From NCBI GenBank assembly GCA_009829735.1, contig CM020620.1, forward strand, positions 25,456,020 to 25,520,019: DNA of 64,000 bases. Direction: 5' to 3'. The position numbers and the translations under genes were made by a program. Numbering within the stretch: position 1 is the stretch's first letter; the number at the start of each line of letters is the position of its first letter. Of the stretch, positions 41,758-53,514 are shown piece after piece. The stretch comes from Pyropia yezoensis (Eukaryota; Rhodophyta; Bangiophyceae; Bangiales; Bangiaceae). The notes below the pieces were generated by a model. That model did not search any database. It was not told where the DNA came from and worked only from the letters and a program-made list of their open reading frames with translations.

Positions 41758-43101
41758 AAAAAAGCGGGAGCGGAGCGGGGAGGTCGGGGGGGGGGGGTGA
41801 GTGGGGAGCGCCTCAAAAAAAGAGGAGAAGAAACGTCAACTGGCCGCCGCCTTGGCACCACGCCCCGCCGGTCGAGGCAACGCCCAGAACGCCTCTTGGG
41901 TTGAGGTACCGCCCATGACGCCCCCCCTTTTTTTTTTGTAGGGGCGTCCGTGGCGGGGCTCCCACCACCACCACCACCCTCCGCCGCGTCGGCGGACGCC
42001 GCCCCCGACCCCCCCCCCTCTGCCGGTAGGTACAGAACCGTCGCCCGCCATGCGCGGTCACCGCCGTCGCACGTCCCAGGGGTGTGACTCCCCCCCCCCT
42101 CGTTCCACCCCTCCCATGCTCGCCCCCCCCCCTCCCCCGCCTCCTCCGTTCCTGTCCCCGATCTCTGCCAGCACAACCCATCCTCTCTGCCATTGTCGCT
42201 GGCCCCCTGTGTAGCGGTGGTATGGGTATGCGCTAGGTAGGTAGTACCACCCCCCCGTCCCCCCCCCCCCCCCACCCCCAACCTCGGCTGCCCCCGACTG
42301 GAGTCTGTTCGGCGGGGCCCTCTCCCCCCCTCTCCTCGACGACTCTCCCGACCACACCGCTGTCGATATCGATACCCCCCGTATTTGTCGCCTCCCCCCT
42401 GCGGATGGGTGGATCAAGCGCCCCCCCCCGCGCCAATGGGGGCGTGAGGGGGGGGGCGGGGGGGGGGGCCGGCGGGAGGCTTTGAAGAAATACTTGGCAC
42501 GCCACCCCGCCTCGGCCACTCGGCTGCCCCGTCCCCTGCAGCTGCGCACACGCCCGCCACCCCCGAGCGCGTGCCATTGTGGACGCGACGAACCCTCCCC
42601 ACCCCCCCCCCCTCAACGCCCCTTCCGACGACCCCCCCCCCCCCCCCCCACGTCGTGCCCGCCACTGGCTGGCGCCGCCGCGCATCGCGCGTGCGGCGGC
42701 GCCCTGGCCAGTCGGCACACGCCGCGGGCGCTGCGGCTGCCCCCTGCGTCCACCCCCCGCCTGCCTCCCCCAACCCCCCATCCCCCCCCCCCCCCCCCCC
42801 CCCCTTGCCACCGCCACGCGCTGGGTGGGACTAAGTGGAGGAGCTCCCCCCCAGCCTCCTCACCCGGTTTCGCTCGCCCCCCCGCCCTTCCCCCCCTTTT
42901 TTTTCCACGCCTCTCCGGCCCACCCCCTTCCCCCCCCTTTCATCACCCCCCCCTTCCCTGCGAGCAGTGTGGGGGTGCGGCGGCGGCAGCGGGTGGCCGC
43001 CGCCCCCCCCCCCTCTCCCCCCCCCCCTCCCCCTCCTCCCCCCCCCCTCCCCCCCCCGCTACACCCCCGGCCCCCCGGGACCGGGAGCCACCGCCGCCGC
43101 C
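41758..43101. other. C-rich spacer and leader of the Sgf11-like gene
   Basis: It starts with an A run and poly-purine sequence after the Arf-like stop, then becomes strongly C-rich on the plus strand (42,560-43,080). Open frames are Pro/Arg/Gly composition effects. No gene is supported. Confidence 0.5.
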
Positions 43102-44153
43102 ATGCCCCCCCGCCGCCGTCGGGGCGGCCGCGCCGGCGGCGGCGGCGTCACCCCCGCGGCGGCGAAAAAGGCGGCGGCAGCGGCGGCGGCGGCGGCTGCA
43201 GCGGCGGCTGCCGTCGCCGCCGACGCGGCCGACGCGCAAGCCGCGGCGGTGGCCGACGCTGCCGCCGCGGCTGGGGGGGGGGGGGGGGGGCGCGCTCCCC
43301 GTCCCCGGCAGCGGACGGGCGGCTGCCTGGCGGCGGCGCAGACGGGGCGGGGGCGGTGGCGCTCGGCCGGGGGGGGCGCCCCCGCCGGGGCAGCGGCGGT
43401 GGTGCGGCGGCGGTGGCGGCGGCGGCGGCGGCGGCGGCGGTGACGGCCGAGGCGGCCGCCGCCGCAGCCGACGGTGGTAGGGACGGTGGGGGTGGGGGTG
43501 GGGGGGGGGGGGGGGGGGTGCCGGCGGCGGTGCCGGCAGTACCACCCCGTCGGTGGCGACCATATCGAGCGACGACGACGACGACGATGAGGATGATGAC
43601 GACGACGACGACGACGACGACGATGCCGACGCAGACCCAGTGGTGCTGGGTGGCGACGTTGAGACAGAGGACGAAACGGACCTGGACGCCGCTGTCGATG
43701 ACGACGACGACGACGACGATGGCAGCGGCGTCGGGCCGCCGGGGGGCGCCGGCGACGGCGGCGGCGGCCTTGGCACCCTGGCCGTCCCCGTCCGTGACGC
43801 CACCGCCAGTGGCAGCAGCAGCCTGGGCGCCTACATGGGGGGCTCTGCCGGCGAAGGCAGCGGGGGGGAGGCCGCCACCGACGGGGACGATGACGACGAC
43901 GAGGAGAGGGGGGATGAGGACGACGACGACGGGGAGGACGATGACGATGACGACGACGACGCGCGGCGTTCGCACAGCCGCTCCCCGTCGCCGCGGCCAG
44001 GCACCCTATCGGGCGTGTATGGGGTGGTGGGCGGCGGCGGGGGAGCCGCCGGCGGGCGGCATGGCGGAGGGGGCTCCCCCTCCTCCCCCGTAACCGCCGC
44101 CGCCGAGCCGGTGCCAGCCAGCCTCCCCGCCAATGGCGGCACACGCGGTGGCA

Positions 44154-44196
<43 letters not shown>

Positions 44197-45237
44197 CGGC
44201 GGGGGTGCCCCCACGCGGCGCGTTGCGGCGCCCCCCCCCCCCCCGAATGGCGCGCTCATCCGGCCCTTCCCCCCCCCCCCCCCCCCCCGACCTCCACCGC
44301 GCCGTCCGCGCAACCGCCGCGCGCGGGGGGCTGGCAGCCGTGTACAGCCACGCGGGCGTGGCGCTGCTGCTGGCCGACCACCTGGCCGACTGGGCGATTG
44401 CCGACGCGGTGCTCGAGGCGCACCGGGAGATGGCGACGGAGCGGGCGGCAAGGGCGGCGGCGGCGGCGACGGCGGTGACGGCCGCCACCGCCGCCGCCGC
44501 CGCCGCCGCCATCGCCAATGGCAGCCCGTCGGGGAGGGGGCGCGGCGGCGGGCCAGACCGCCGGGGGCGGGGCGCCGCGTCGCCCGCGGCGGCAGCGGGC
44601 GCGTTGCCGGGCCTCGGGGGGTATGGGGGCCCCCCGCCTCCGGGCGGCGGCGACGCAGACGTGGCGGCGGCGTCCGCCGGGATTACCCTGCCGGCGGCGG
44701 CGGGGGCGACGCCGCCCCTCCCCCCCCCCCCCCCCCCCCCCCCCCCCTGCGGCGCCGTCGGCGGCGGCCAGCCTCACCCTCCGCTGCGCCAACTGCGCGG
44801 CGGCGGTGGCGGCGGCGCGGTACGCGCCGCACCTGGAAAAGTGCCTCGGCCGGGGCGGGCGCAGCAGCAGCCGCGCCGCGTCGGCGCGGCTCCGCGCGTC
44901 GGCCGAGGCGGAGGAGGTGGCGGCGGCGGCCGCCGCCGCCGCCGCCGCCGCCGCCGCTGCATCGGCGGCGGCTGCTGGGGGCGCCCCTGCTGGTGGCGGC
45001 GGCGGCGGCGCTGAGCTGGACGACGATGACGTGGTGGTCGTTGGCGCCGTCATGGCCGGTGGCGGCGGGCGGCTGTCCAAGCGCAGCCTCACCCCCGACG
45101 CGGTCGATGCGGGGGGCGGCGGCGGCGGCGGCGGCGGGGGGGGGGTTGGCCTGGGCAAGCGCCGCAAGCTCCCGTCCCCGGCGCCGTCGTCCCGCAAGGG
45201 CCTCCCGCCGACGGGACGGCCGCGGCCGCACGCCTAG
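43102..45237 (+). CDS. SGF11: SAGA DUB-module subunit Sgf11/ATXN7L3-like, frame broken at homopolymers
   Basis: The end of the gene encodes a clear Sgf11 zinc finger, 'CANCAAAVAAARYAPHLEKC' then 'LGRGGRSSSR' (about 44774-44860). Compare the ATXN7L3 pattern CPNC..ASRFAPHLEKCLGMGRNSSR. The ligands C-x2-C, H and C are present. Upstream, 'LADHLADWAIADAVLEAHRE' fits the helix that packs against the Ubp8/Sus1 module. This helix and the finger lie in different frames, joined at a C run (44720-44747). Earlier parts are an Asp-rich acidic tract (43553-43970) and an Ala/Lys-rich start from ATG 43102. They join through G or C runs at 43273-43290, 43500-43518 and 44269-44288. Homopolymer length errors in the assembly explain this best; real frameshifts or short introns are alternatives. 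Only the last two segments are certain Sgf11. Confidence 0.75.
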
Positions 45238-46407
45238 CAGGGTGGTGGCGTCTGCGGGGGGGGGGGAAGGCTGCGGGGCGCTCGCACTGGGAGGGGGAGC
45301 TGGGGGGGGGGAGGAGTTGGCGGCGGTGGCGGTGGCGGTGACGGTGGTGGTGGGGGTGGGGGTGGCGGTGGGGGTGAGGGGTTGGGTGCGTAGGGTTAGG
45401 GCGCGGCTTCTGGGGGGGGGGGGGTAAAGGGACGGGCAGTCGCCGGAAGCGTTGCGGTGGTGAGTCGGGCAGGTCGGGGCGGGGGCGGGGGAGCGCGTGG
45501 GGGAGCGCGTGGGGGAGCGCATTGGGGGGCTAGAGAGAGTGCACCGCGTCCGTGTACATTTCTTTCTTCTTGCCGTGCTACGTGCGCGGGATGGAGCGGT
45601 CGGCTGCTGTGCGTGCGTGCGTACGTTTGTACAAACAGTACGTACGCAAACCGAGCTCGCTCGCGCCGCGTGGGCAACCGCAGCCGCTCTGCCCCGTGCA
45701 TGGCCTGGGCTCTGGCGCGAAGGTGCTCCCCCTGTGGGCCGTGCGAGTGTATGTAAGTACAGGACGTCCCGGTCCGTTGCGCCTGCGATCACGGCGGGCC
45801 CAGCAGAGACTAGCTAGTCCTGCAGGGTGGCCGCTCTTTTCGGTACAGTGCTACACACGTCATTGGCACGCCCGGTACGGCCCCGCGGTTTCCTTCCCCC
45901 CTTCCCCCCACCCCCCCAAGCCCAACCGCTGACGCCGCGTGGACGCACCGTGCCCCCACGGCGTTGGCGGGGGTTATGGGGGCGGGGCCGGCGGCGCACT
46001 GGGCCCACCACAGCGCCCTCGCAACGTCAAACGCCGCCGTCGGCCACCGTCAGGGCGACGGCGGCCCGTGGAAGCCCCCGTGGCGCGGCGGGCGCCCCGC
46101 CGGGGGCGGTCGCGCCGGCGGTGGCAACGTCACGGGCGGTGGTGGGGGCGGCGGTGGTGGCGTCGGCGGTGGTGGTGCCACCGGCGGCGCCACAGCCACA
46201 CCAGCCGACGCCGAGGGCAGGGGTGGGGACCGACCGCCGGTCCCCGCGCGCCCGGTGGATGGGTCGATGGGTGGTGGCTGAGGTGGCGGCACGTGGCGGC
46301 ACCGCCCCCCTGACGGCTGCAGGCCGGGGAGCGGCAGGCGGGTGCCGGTCTCTTTCCCCCCTCTTCTCCCGGCCTCTGCAGCCCGCGACGAGGACTATCT
46401 TTTCTTT
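45238..46407. other. Spacer after the Sgf11-like gene
   Basis: GT/GGT-rich sequence (45300-45430) is followed by a small palindrome pair at 45619-45647 (arms gcgtacg/cgtacgc enclosing gtttgtacaaac). Then come GGC-rich repeats (46120-46200). No gene is supported. Confidence 0.5.
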
Positions 46408-47507
46408 TTAAAAGAAGTCAAGAAAAAAAAAAGGGAGAAAGTGAAACGCACGGCGGCGGCAGCGGCCTCTGCCGCTGTGACCGTCACGCGCACCATTGGC
46501 GGCGACAGCGACGGGCGGCGGGCGGCCGTCGCAAGAGCGGCGGGCGCGGGCGGCGGCGGCAGTGGCGGCGGCGGCGGCGGCGGCGGTGAGCTGGTGGCGG
46601 CGGGTGGCGCCCCTCAGCGCGGGCATCTCCCCACCCGCCCGCTGCCTGCCGCGAGCCGCCTTCCACCCCGCGCCGCGCCCGACGCGCTCACCCCCGCCGC
46701 CGCCCCCCCCCCCCACCCACAAGCGACGCGTAGACACACCGCGCCGCCGCCTCGGCGGCGGCCATGGCGGCGAGGCCGCCAACCCCCCCCCCGACGCCGC
46801 CCGCAAGCGCCGCCGCCGCCGCCGCTGGGGGCGGCGCCGCCGCCCGGGCGGCCCACCCCACCGCCGCGGTCACGCCGTGGAGGCCGCCCCACAGCAACGC
46901 CCCCGCGTCGGCCGCCGCCACGGCGGTGGCGGCGGCCAGCGGGGCGGCCCCGGCGGGGGCGGCGGGTGCCCCAACCGCTGGCCCGCCGTGGCCACCCGCC
47001 GCCGCCCTGCCGCCGACGCGATGGTCGCCACCGTCGTTGACGCCACGGCCGCCGCCGTCGCTGCCGCCGCCGCCGCCGCTGCCGCTCCCGACGCCGCCGC
47101 TGCCGCTGTTGCCGCTGCCGCCGCCGACGCCGCCGCCAAAGCGCGCGGCCAGCCAGCGCAGCACGGCCGCGCCGTGCCCCGGCGGGGGGAGCACCCACAG
47201 GCCACACGCGGCCACGGCGGGCGCCGCCGCTGCTACCGTCACGTGCGCCGGCACCCCGCCGGCCGCTGAGGCGGCGGTCATGGAAAAGAGCGCCAGCACC
47301 ACGAGCCCCGCCGCCCGCCTGCCGATGCGCGCCCGCACCGCCGCCACCGCCGCCGCTGCCGCTGCGTCGGCTGCGGCCGCAGACGCCGCCGACGCGGCGG
47401 GTGCCGCCGGCGCCGAGCAGGCCGTCGCGGGGGGGGGGGAGGGGGAGGAGCGGCGCCGCCTCGGCCTCGACGGGGGTGGCGGGGGTAGTGGTGGTGGTGG
47501 TGGCCAT
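46408..47507 (-). CDS. Candidate multi-pass membrane protein, function unknown
   Basis: A minus-strand ATG at 47507 in good context (GCCATGGCC), preceded by a C-rich leader as in other genes here, starts 'MATTTTTTPATPVEAEAAPL'. After a run of 11 C (plus-strand G 47429-47439) the protein-like frame changes and continues with Ala-rich hydrophobic segments: 'GLVVLALFSMTAASAAGGV', 'HVTVAAAAPAVAACGLWVLP', 'LLWGGLHGVTAAVGWAARAA' and 'GGVGGLAAMAAAEAAARCVY'. A Gly-rich linker lies between them. That suggests three or four membrane passes. The end is uncertain, because the frame closes at 46688 and another continues to 46408. No family is recognised. Ala/Gly-rich frames arise by chance in this DNA, so this is a candidate only. 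Confidence 0.4.
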
Positions 47508-49349
47508 GGCGGGGTGGGGGTGGGGAGGCGCTGCCCGCCGAGCGGGAGCGATGAAGGGGTGGGCAGGGTCCGTGAGGGGAGGGGGGGGGGGCCAGGGGCG
47601 TGGGCCGGGCGGCGGCGGGACGGCGGCCGGGCGGATGGGACGGGCGGCAGGGGGAGGGGCGTCGGCGGCAGCCGACGGGCGGAGGAATGGGCTGTACCCG
47701 CAAGCCTTGGCGGGGGTCCTCGGGGGTGGCTGCACCCCACGAGGGAGGGGGGGGAGGGGGCGATGAAGATGGACGGCAGCCGCGTCTGGTCGGGTCGCCG
47801 CCGCCCCACCGTCGTCGTCCGTGCCCGCCTCCCTCCTCCCGTGTCCCCCAGGCAGCACCGCGAGGGGTGTGTGGGTGTGCGGGGTGTGTGGGTGTAAAGC
47901 ATCCGTTGCGACGCAACGCGACCCCAACGGGTCCCCGCAACAACGCCGCCCGGGCCGCGGGAGGCGGGGGCTCCGGGGGGGGGTCATGACAAGGCTTATC
48001 TACCTACCAGCTGCGACGGGCATGTGGAAAATCCCGCAGCTGTGCCGAGCCTCGGGCGGGGCGTGCCGAGCATCGGGCGCGGCGCGCCCGCGCATGGGGC
48101 CAGCCCCTCACCCTGGTTGGGGGAGGGGCGGTGCGTGCGTGCGGCCGTCTGGGGCCTTGCTGGCGACGCCAAGCCGTTGTTGGGCTTCCTTGCAAGAGGA
48201 AAGGGCCAGCCCCGCTGCCCGCTGCCGGAAGAACCGCACGCAGCTGCTGCTCCCCCCACGCCGTGCCGCTTGCAGCGGGGTGGCACCCACCGTGCGTCTA
48301 CCCCCCCCCCCCCCCCCAACCCCCCTCTTTCCCGCTTGATGTGGTTGGGCGTGGGACACGCCGTGGGTTGGTGTGGTGGTGGTGGTGCCGTTGGCGGTGG
48401 TCGTGCGCAGGGCGGCGGCCAACCCCGCTGGCGGGGATGGCCGCCCGCGGCGGCGGTCCCCCCCCCAGCCGGTGCCGCCGGCCAGCGGCGCCGGCGGTCC
48501 CCCCCTCGGCGGCGGTTGGCACGGCGACGGCGGCGGCGGACGCCGCCGACCACCCAGTCGCCGCCGCGGTGGCGGCGGCGGTAGCGGCGGCGACGGCGGC
48601 GACGGCGGCGACGGCGTCAGTTTGGGGGGGTGATGACGGGGGGGGGTTGCTGGCGTTGCGGGCGGCGTGGCCGTGGCCGTGGCGGTGGCTGCGGCCGTCC
48701 CCGCCGCCGGCGTCGCCGGCGGCCGCGGCGGCGGCCGCCCCCGACTCGCGCCTCGTCGGTGGGGCGGGGGGGCGGCCGCCTTGGTATGGCGCGACGGGGG
48801 GCGGGTAGCGGCCGCCGCCGCCTGGTGGGAGAGGGGGGGGGGGGGGGGCTGGGGGGGGAGGGGGTGCGCGACGGGGAGGGGGCGGCGGGGCGTTCTCCCA
48901 ATGGGGGGGAAGGGGCGGCGGCAGTCCCACGTTGGGCCAAGGGGGCGGACGGGACGAGCGCCGCCGGCCACACTCCCTGTGGATGCCTCTGCGGCTGCCG
49001 TCGGCGGTGCTTTGGCTGCTGGTGCTACTGCTGCGGCTGCGGCCACCGTTGCTGCAGCCGCTGCTGCCGTCTCCGCCGCCGCCGTCGCTGCCGCCGCCGC
49101 CGCCGCCGTGATGGGCGCCGCCGTCTGTGCCGCCGCTGCCGCTATCAGCGGGCGCCCTCGGTGCTACCTACTGGCGCCCGCTCCCCCTGCGAGCACATCA
49201 GGGACGGGGAGGAGCCCTGTCCGCCGCCAATTCCGGCGGGGCCACCACCCCCGCAACGTTGTATTTGTTGTGTGTGTTTGTGGGGGGGGGGGGTGGGCGG
49301 CGGGGGGGTGGGTGGGAGGATCGCCCTGCGTGCCAGTTTTGGACTACCG
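47508..49349. other. GC-rich stretch without a supported gene
   Basis: Overlapping Ala/Arg/Pro frames occur on both strands. The spacer includes the C-rich minus-strand leader of the candidate ending at 47507 and long GCC/GCT repeats (48,400-48,720 and 49,010-49,110). Confidence 0.4.
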
Positions 49350-49916
49350 TCACACCCGTTCTCTTTCACACGCTGGCCGCCCGAAACCAGGGGCTGCGGC
49401 GGCCCCTCGTAATCTTTTCGCACGCTGGCTGCCGCCGCCGCCGCCGCCGATATTCAATCGCTGCCGCCGCAGCCGATATTCAATCGCTGCCGCCGCCTCC
49501 GTCGCCGCGGTTGCCCACCTCCGCTGTGTCCACCCCCTCCCCGCATCCACTGCTTCCTCGCCTGATGCCGCAGCCGTAGTGGTGGCTGCCGACGACGGCT
49601 GCGGACGCCTGTTGCGGCCATGCGCTGGCTGCTGCACCTGGGCTCCGCTGCTGGCCGCCGACCGCGGCCGCTGGACCGTCGGGCACTGGGCGGCGACGGT
49701 GCGGGTGGTGGAGCAGTCGAATTTGATGAGGCAGGGGGTGGGCTTGGGCGTCGGCGTCCGCGTCGGCGCCCGCGTCGGCGCCACCACCACCGGCTTGTGG
49801 ACGACCACGAACGTCCGGTCCGATGGCGCCACCGACGCGGCCGCCACAGACGACGCGACGGCGGCGGTGGCGGTCACGGCGGCAACGGCCACGATGAGCG
49901 AGCGGCGCGCACCCAT
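49350..49916 (-). CDS. Candidate secreted protein with a Thr/Pro-rich linker
   Basis: The minus-strand ATG at 49916 is followed by a convincing signal peptide: 'MGARRSLIVAVAAVTATAAV' then 'ASSVAAASVA'. A Thr/Pro linker ('PTRAPTRTPTPKPTPC') and a Cys-containing stretch ('CLIKFDCSTTRTVAAQCP') follow. A C-rich leader precedes the ATG. After about residue 100 the sequence becomes low-complexity and the frame ends at 49350, so a splice or frame change may be missed. This layout is common in secreted or cell-wall proteins; I recognise no domain. The candidate rests on the signal peptide and linker only. Confidence 0.4.
   Translation of the reverse strand: MGARRSLIVAVAAVTATAAVASSVAAASVAPSDRTFVVVHKPVVVAPTRAPTRTPTPKPTPCLIKFDCSTTRTVAAQCPTVQRPRSAASSGAQVQQPAHGRNRRPQPSSAATTTAAASGEEAVDAGRGWTQRRWATAATEAAAAIEYRLRRQRLNIGGGGGGSQRAKRLRGAAAAPGFGRPACERERV
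49446..49497. repeat. 26-bp direct repeat, two copies
   Basis: The unit 'gccgatattcaatcgctgcc' plus 'gccgca' starts at 49446 and 49472. Confidence 0.85.
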
Positions 49917-51020
49917 GATGATGGTGGGCAGGAGGGGGGGTGGTCACGGATGGGGAGGTGTCCGTGACGAGGGTGGTCGGCAGAATGCCGGTGGTTGGAA
50001 GGGGGAGTGCTCGAGGGGGAGCAAAAAGGCTCGGATGAGAGGGTGGAGTGGGCTGCTGGTGAGGAGCAGAACACGTCCCCTCCAACCGACGGCGGCGGCA
50101 TCTTAACGACCACATGCCACCCGTGGCACGTGTAGAGGAGGCAGCCACAGCGGCGGCCACCCAGACGGTCTCCCCGTCGACTGCTCCCGCACAGCTGCAC
50201 CCACCGGCCCCGCCCCACAGCCCCCAGCCTCCCACACAGCTGTGCCCACCGCCGGGTGCCGCCCGCAGCCACCCACCGCCACCGGCCGCTGGCCGCTCCT
50301 GCCACGGCGCCTGCGCGTGGCACACCCCGCCGCTGGCGGCCGCGCCTTCCCCGCAGCCGCCCCAGTACCCACAAAGGGCCCGCGCCATGGCATGGCGCAC
50401 TCACCAGCGGGATCGGGGGGGGGGGGAAAGACGACGGCGGCCATGGGACGAGCGCGTCCCGTGGGCGCGCGCGCGCAGCCGACAGCGCCCATAGGCAGAC
50501 GCAGGCACCGGAACCAACGACGACGACGACCGGGCCAGGCCGTGGCACAGGGGTGGGGGGAGGGACGACGACGACGCACCCGGCGGGACCACCCGCGCGG
50601 GCAACAGCACAACCCAGAACTATGCCACAGCCGTGGACACAGGCACTCCCCCCCACAAGCAAGCGCCATCGCCGCCGCAGTCACCCCGACTCCCGCTGTG
50701 GTGAGGCAGCCGCCGAGAGCGGCCAGCAGGACGTCCACGCGCAGCCACGCATCGCTGTCGAAACCGACACCGGCCGCGAACACTCTCGGACGCCACCGCA
50801 GCAGATGCCGACGGCCGCCACCGCTGCTGTCCCACACACCCCACCACCATCCACCCGGTACCACCCACACTGCCGGCCAAGACAAGCCCCGTCGCGCCAC
50901 CCTTCTCCACGCCACCACCACAACCCCGCCAGACCCATCGCCGCCATCCACAACCTATTTAGAGAATAACCAAGGCAGCATGCGGGTTGGTGTGTTGCGT
51001 GGGGGAGACAGTCCCCCACC
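49917..51020. other. GC-rich stretch without a supported gene
   Basis: Frames are open on both strands with Ala/Pro/Arg composition. Nothing resembles a known family. Confidence 0.4.
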
Positions 51021-52085
51021 TCATCCGCTTGCCGCGGCAGGCGGCGGCGGCGGCGGTGGCGGCGGTGGCGGTCCCGCATCCGACGGCGACGGTGGCCCCA
51101 TGGCGGGCGCCGACGGCGACCCGGCAGCGGGCGGCGGCTGCGGCTGCCGCTCCAGGTGCGGTGGCCGTGGGGAGTAGCTCAGGTCTGCTAGGTTATGGAG
51201 GAGGGAGGGGGGACGGGGGGTCAATGCGGCGCCCAGCCGACCGCACGCGGAGAGCAACAAGACGACGAAGAGAGGCAGCAAGCCGGGAAGTGTGAGTCCC
51301 CACAGCTCTGGCAAAGGGGAGGTGGCACCCTGTTTCCCAGCCGCGACCCCGCCCGTGCCCGCGCTCGCCCGCACCGCGACAGCCGCTCGAGGGGTCCCAC
51401 GCCCGCGGCGGACGCGGGCTGGGGCGGCGGTCGAGGCATCGTCGCCCCGACGCTGTCGTGAGAAGCGGTGAGGGGATAGATATAGGCGGCGGCGGTGACG
51501 GCCTGTGGTGGCGGCGGTGGGACGGGCGGCGGCGGCCGTGGTGGCAGCGGACAATGGCGGTGGCGGTCTAGCCCGGTGGTCGTGGCAGGACAGAGGCGGT
51601 GGCGGTGCTCGGTGGTCGTCGTCGCAGTCATGGTAGTGGGTGGTGGTAGGGGGGGGGGTAGGCAGGCGTGACGTTGCGGCGTCGGTACACGCACTGGGAG
51701 TCGGGGTAGCGCCGGCAGAGGCGCGCGCGCGCGCGCTGCCGCCCTCACCCGTCGGGCGGCCGCCAGCCGTGGGAGGGCAGCTCCCGGCGGGAGGCGCGGG
51801 ACCAGAGGCCGTCGACCCCCCCCGGGGCGGTCTCAATGGCCACCCACGCCGACAGCTCCGACAGCCCCCCAACGGCCGAGCCCGTGTGAGAGGCGACATA
51901 GTCAAAGAAAGGGCCAGGAACACCACCTCATTCTCCGTGCAGTCCCCTCCCACCGCGTCCGGGAGGACAAGGACGGTGTGGAGGCGGTCACCGAGGCGGC
52001 CCAGCAGTGGCGCCACCCCCCCTAGGCAGCCCCGCACTCGCCCACGGTACACGGTGGTGGCAGACACGACAAGCACGGACGGACC
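51021..52085 (-). other. Possible minus-strand coding region, unrecognised
   Basis: A frame open through this stretch contains segments that look less compositional: 'VLVVSATTVYRGRVRGCLGG', 'LHTVLVLPDAVGG' and 'CTENEVVFLAL' (about 51,915-52,075). In another frame the next segment is 'GLSELSAWVAIETAPGGVDG' (about 51,820-51,880). A hydrophobic segment 'LTLPGLLPLFVVLLLSACG' lies near 51,240-51,300. The parts could be exons or frame-shifted pieces of one membrane protein. I do not recognise it. Confidence 0.25.
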
Positions 52086-52207
52086 GCGGGTGAGTGCCGA
52101 CTGGCCCGCGGGTGAGTGCCGACTGGCCCGCGGGTGAGTGCCGACTGGCCCGCGGGTGAGTGCCGACTTGCCCGCGGGTGAGTGCCGACTGGCCCGCGGG
52201 TGAGTAC
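52086..52207 (+). repeat. 22-bp tandem repeat carrying GTGAGT in each unit
   Basis: The unit 'cgcgggtgagtgccgactgg' plus 'cc' repeats with GTGAGT at 52090, 52112, 52134, 52156, 52178 and 52200. Units are nearly identical, with one g-to-t change, and the last diverges after GTGAGT. Confidence 0.95.
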
Positions 52208-53514
52208 CATTGGGACACCGTTGGGGGCGGAGAGGCCGCCGCCATCCCCATCGGCAAGAGGGGGTGTTTGGTGGTGGCGGGTGGGGGGAGGGGTACGGGA
52301 GCGGGAATGGGCGGCCTTGCGCTCCTCCCCTCCCCTTCCCGCTCCAACCCATTCCCTTTCTTTTTTTTTCTTTTTTCTTTTTTCCGGATCGACCCCCCCT
52401 CCCCCGCCTGTGCACTCATCTGGATGCGGTACCGTACCCCCACACGCCGATTGAGCGGGAGCACCGCGGATTGCCCCCACGCCCGCGAGGCTGTGCGCGT
52501 CACCCGACCCCCCTATCCACCCCCCGTGCCGCCGCGTCGCGCGTCGCCGGCGCGGCGGCGGGCGGCGGCGGGCGGCGGGTAGTCGGGCAGCAGCCACCGT
52601 GTCCCCGCACCCCCCCCCCCTTTTCCCATCCCCGCCCCCCTCCCACCCCCCCCCCCCCCCCCCGCCCCCCCCCCCCCCCCCCCCCCCCCCCTTCCTCTTT
52701 CTCGTCCCCCCCCCCGACCCCCCCCTCCCACCCCCTGCCGCTGCTGCTGGACCTGCTTCCACGAGAAGAAGACGTGGATCCGGGGGGGGGGGGGGGGTGG
52801 AGGGGGGGGGGGATGGCCGGCGGCGGCGGCGACGATTTGCCCCGTGCGCCCGCCGCCGCCGTGGACACCGCCGTGAGGGCTGTGGCCGTGGCGGCGCGGC
52901 CGCTTTTGTCCCCTCCCTTGTCCCTCTCGTTCCACCACGTTCCACCACGTTCCACCCTACCCCCCCCCCCCCCCCCCCTCGCAACCCCCAGACCCGCTCC
53001 TTCCGCTCTCCCCGCCCCCCCCCGCCCACCCCCCGCGCTGCCGCGGGTCACCCCCCATCGACCGCCACCATGGCCCGCCCCCCCGCCCCGCCGGCGGGCG
53101 GCGGGCCGCCGCTCCCTCCCCCCCGCTGGGTCGCTTCCGCGGACCCCCCCCCCTCCCCCTATGGCCGCCGCACGCGGCGACACCCCCCCCCCCCCCCCTC
53201 CCCGCTCGTGCCGTCCCCGCCTCCACCTCCCCTCGTCCCCCCCCCTACTTCCCATCCTCCCCCTCCCCTTCCTCGTCCCCTTCCTCCCCCCCCGCCCGCG
53301 GCCCTTCTCCATCACAGCCAGGTTGAGAGATGGACGCCCGTGTGTCGCAGGAGATGGGTGGGAGCGGCTGCGCGTTGAACTGCCCGGTCTCATTGCGCCG
53401 CGCGACGCGACGGCGGCAGGCGACTGACCCTGGCGATGCGACGCTCGTGGCGTCCTCCCGCGACTCCTGCTTGGCTTGCCTCTTTCCCCTGCCCTTTGTT
53501 ACCGCCCTACCCAG
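52208..53514. other. C-rich spacer, probably partly RecQ intron
   Basis: Long C runs (52,608-52,690) and G runs (52,780-52,812) dominate. The last 55 bases before 53515 are a good pyrimidine tract ending in CCCAG. I found no helicase motif on the plus strand here. Confidence 0.5.
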
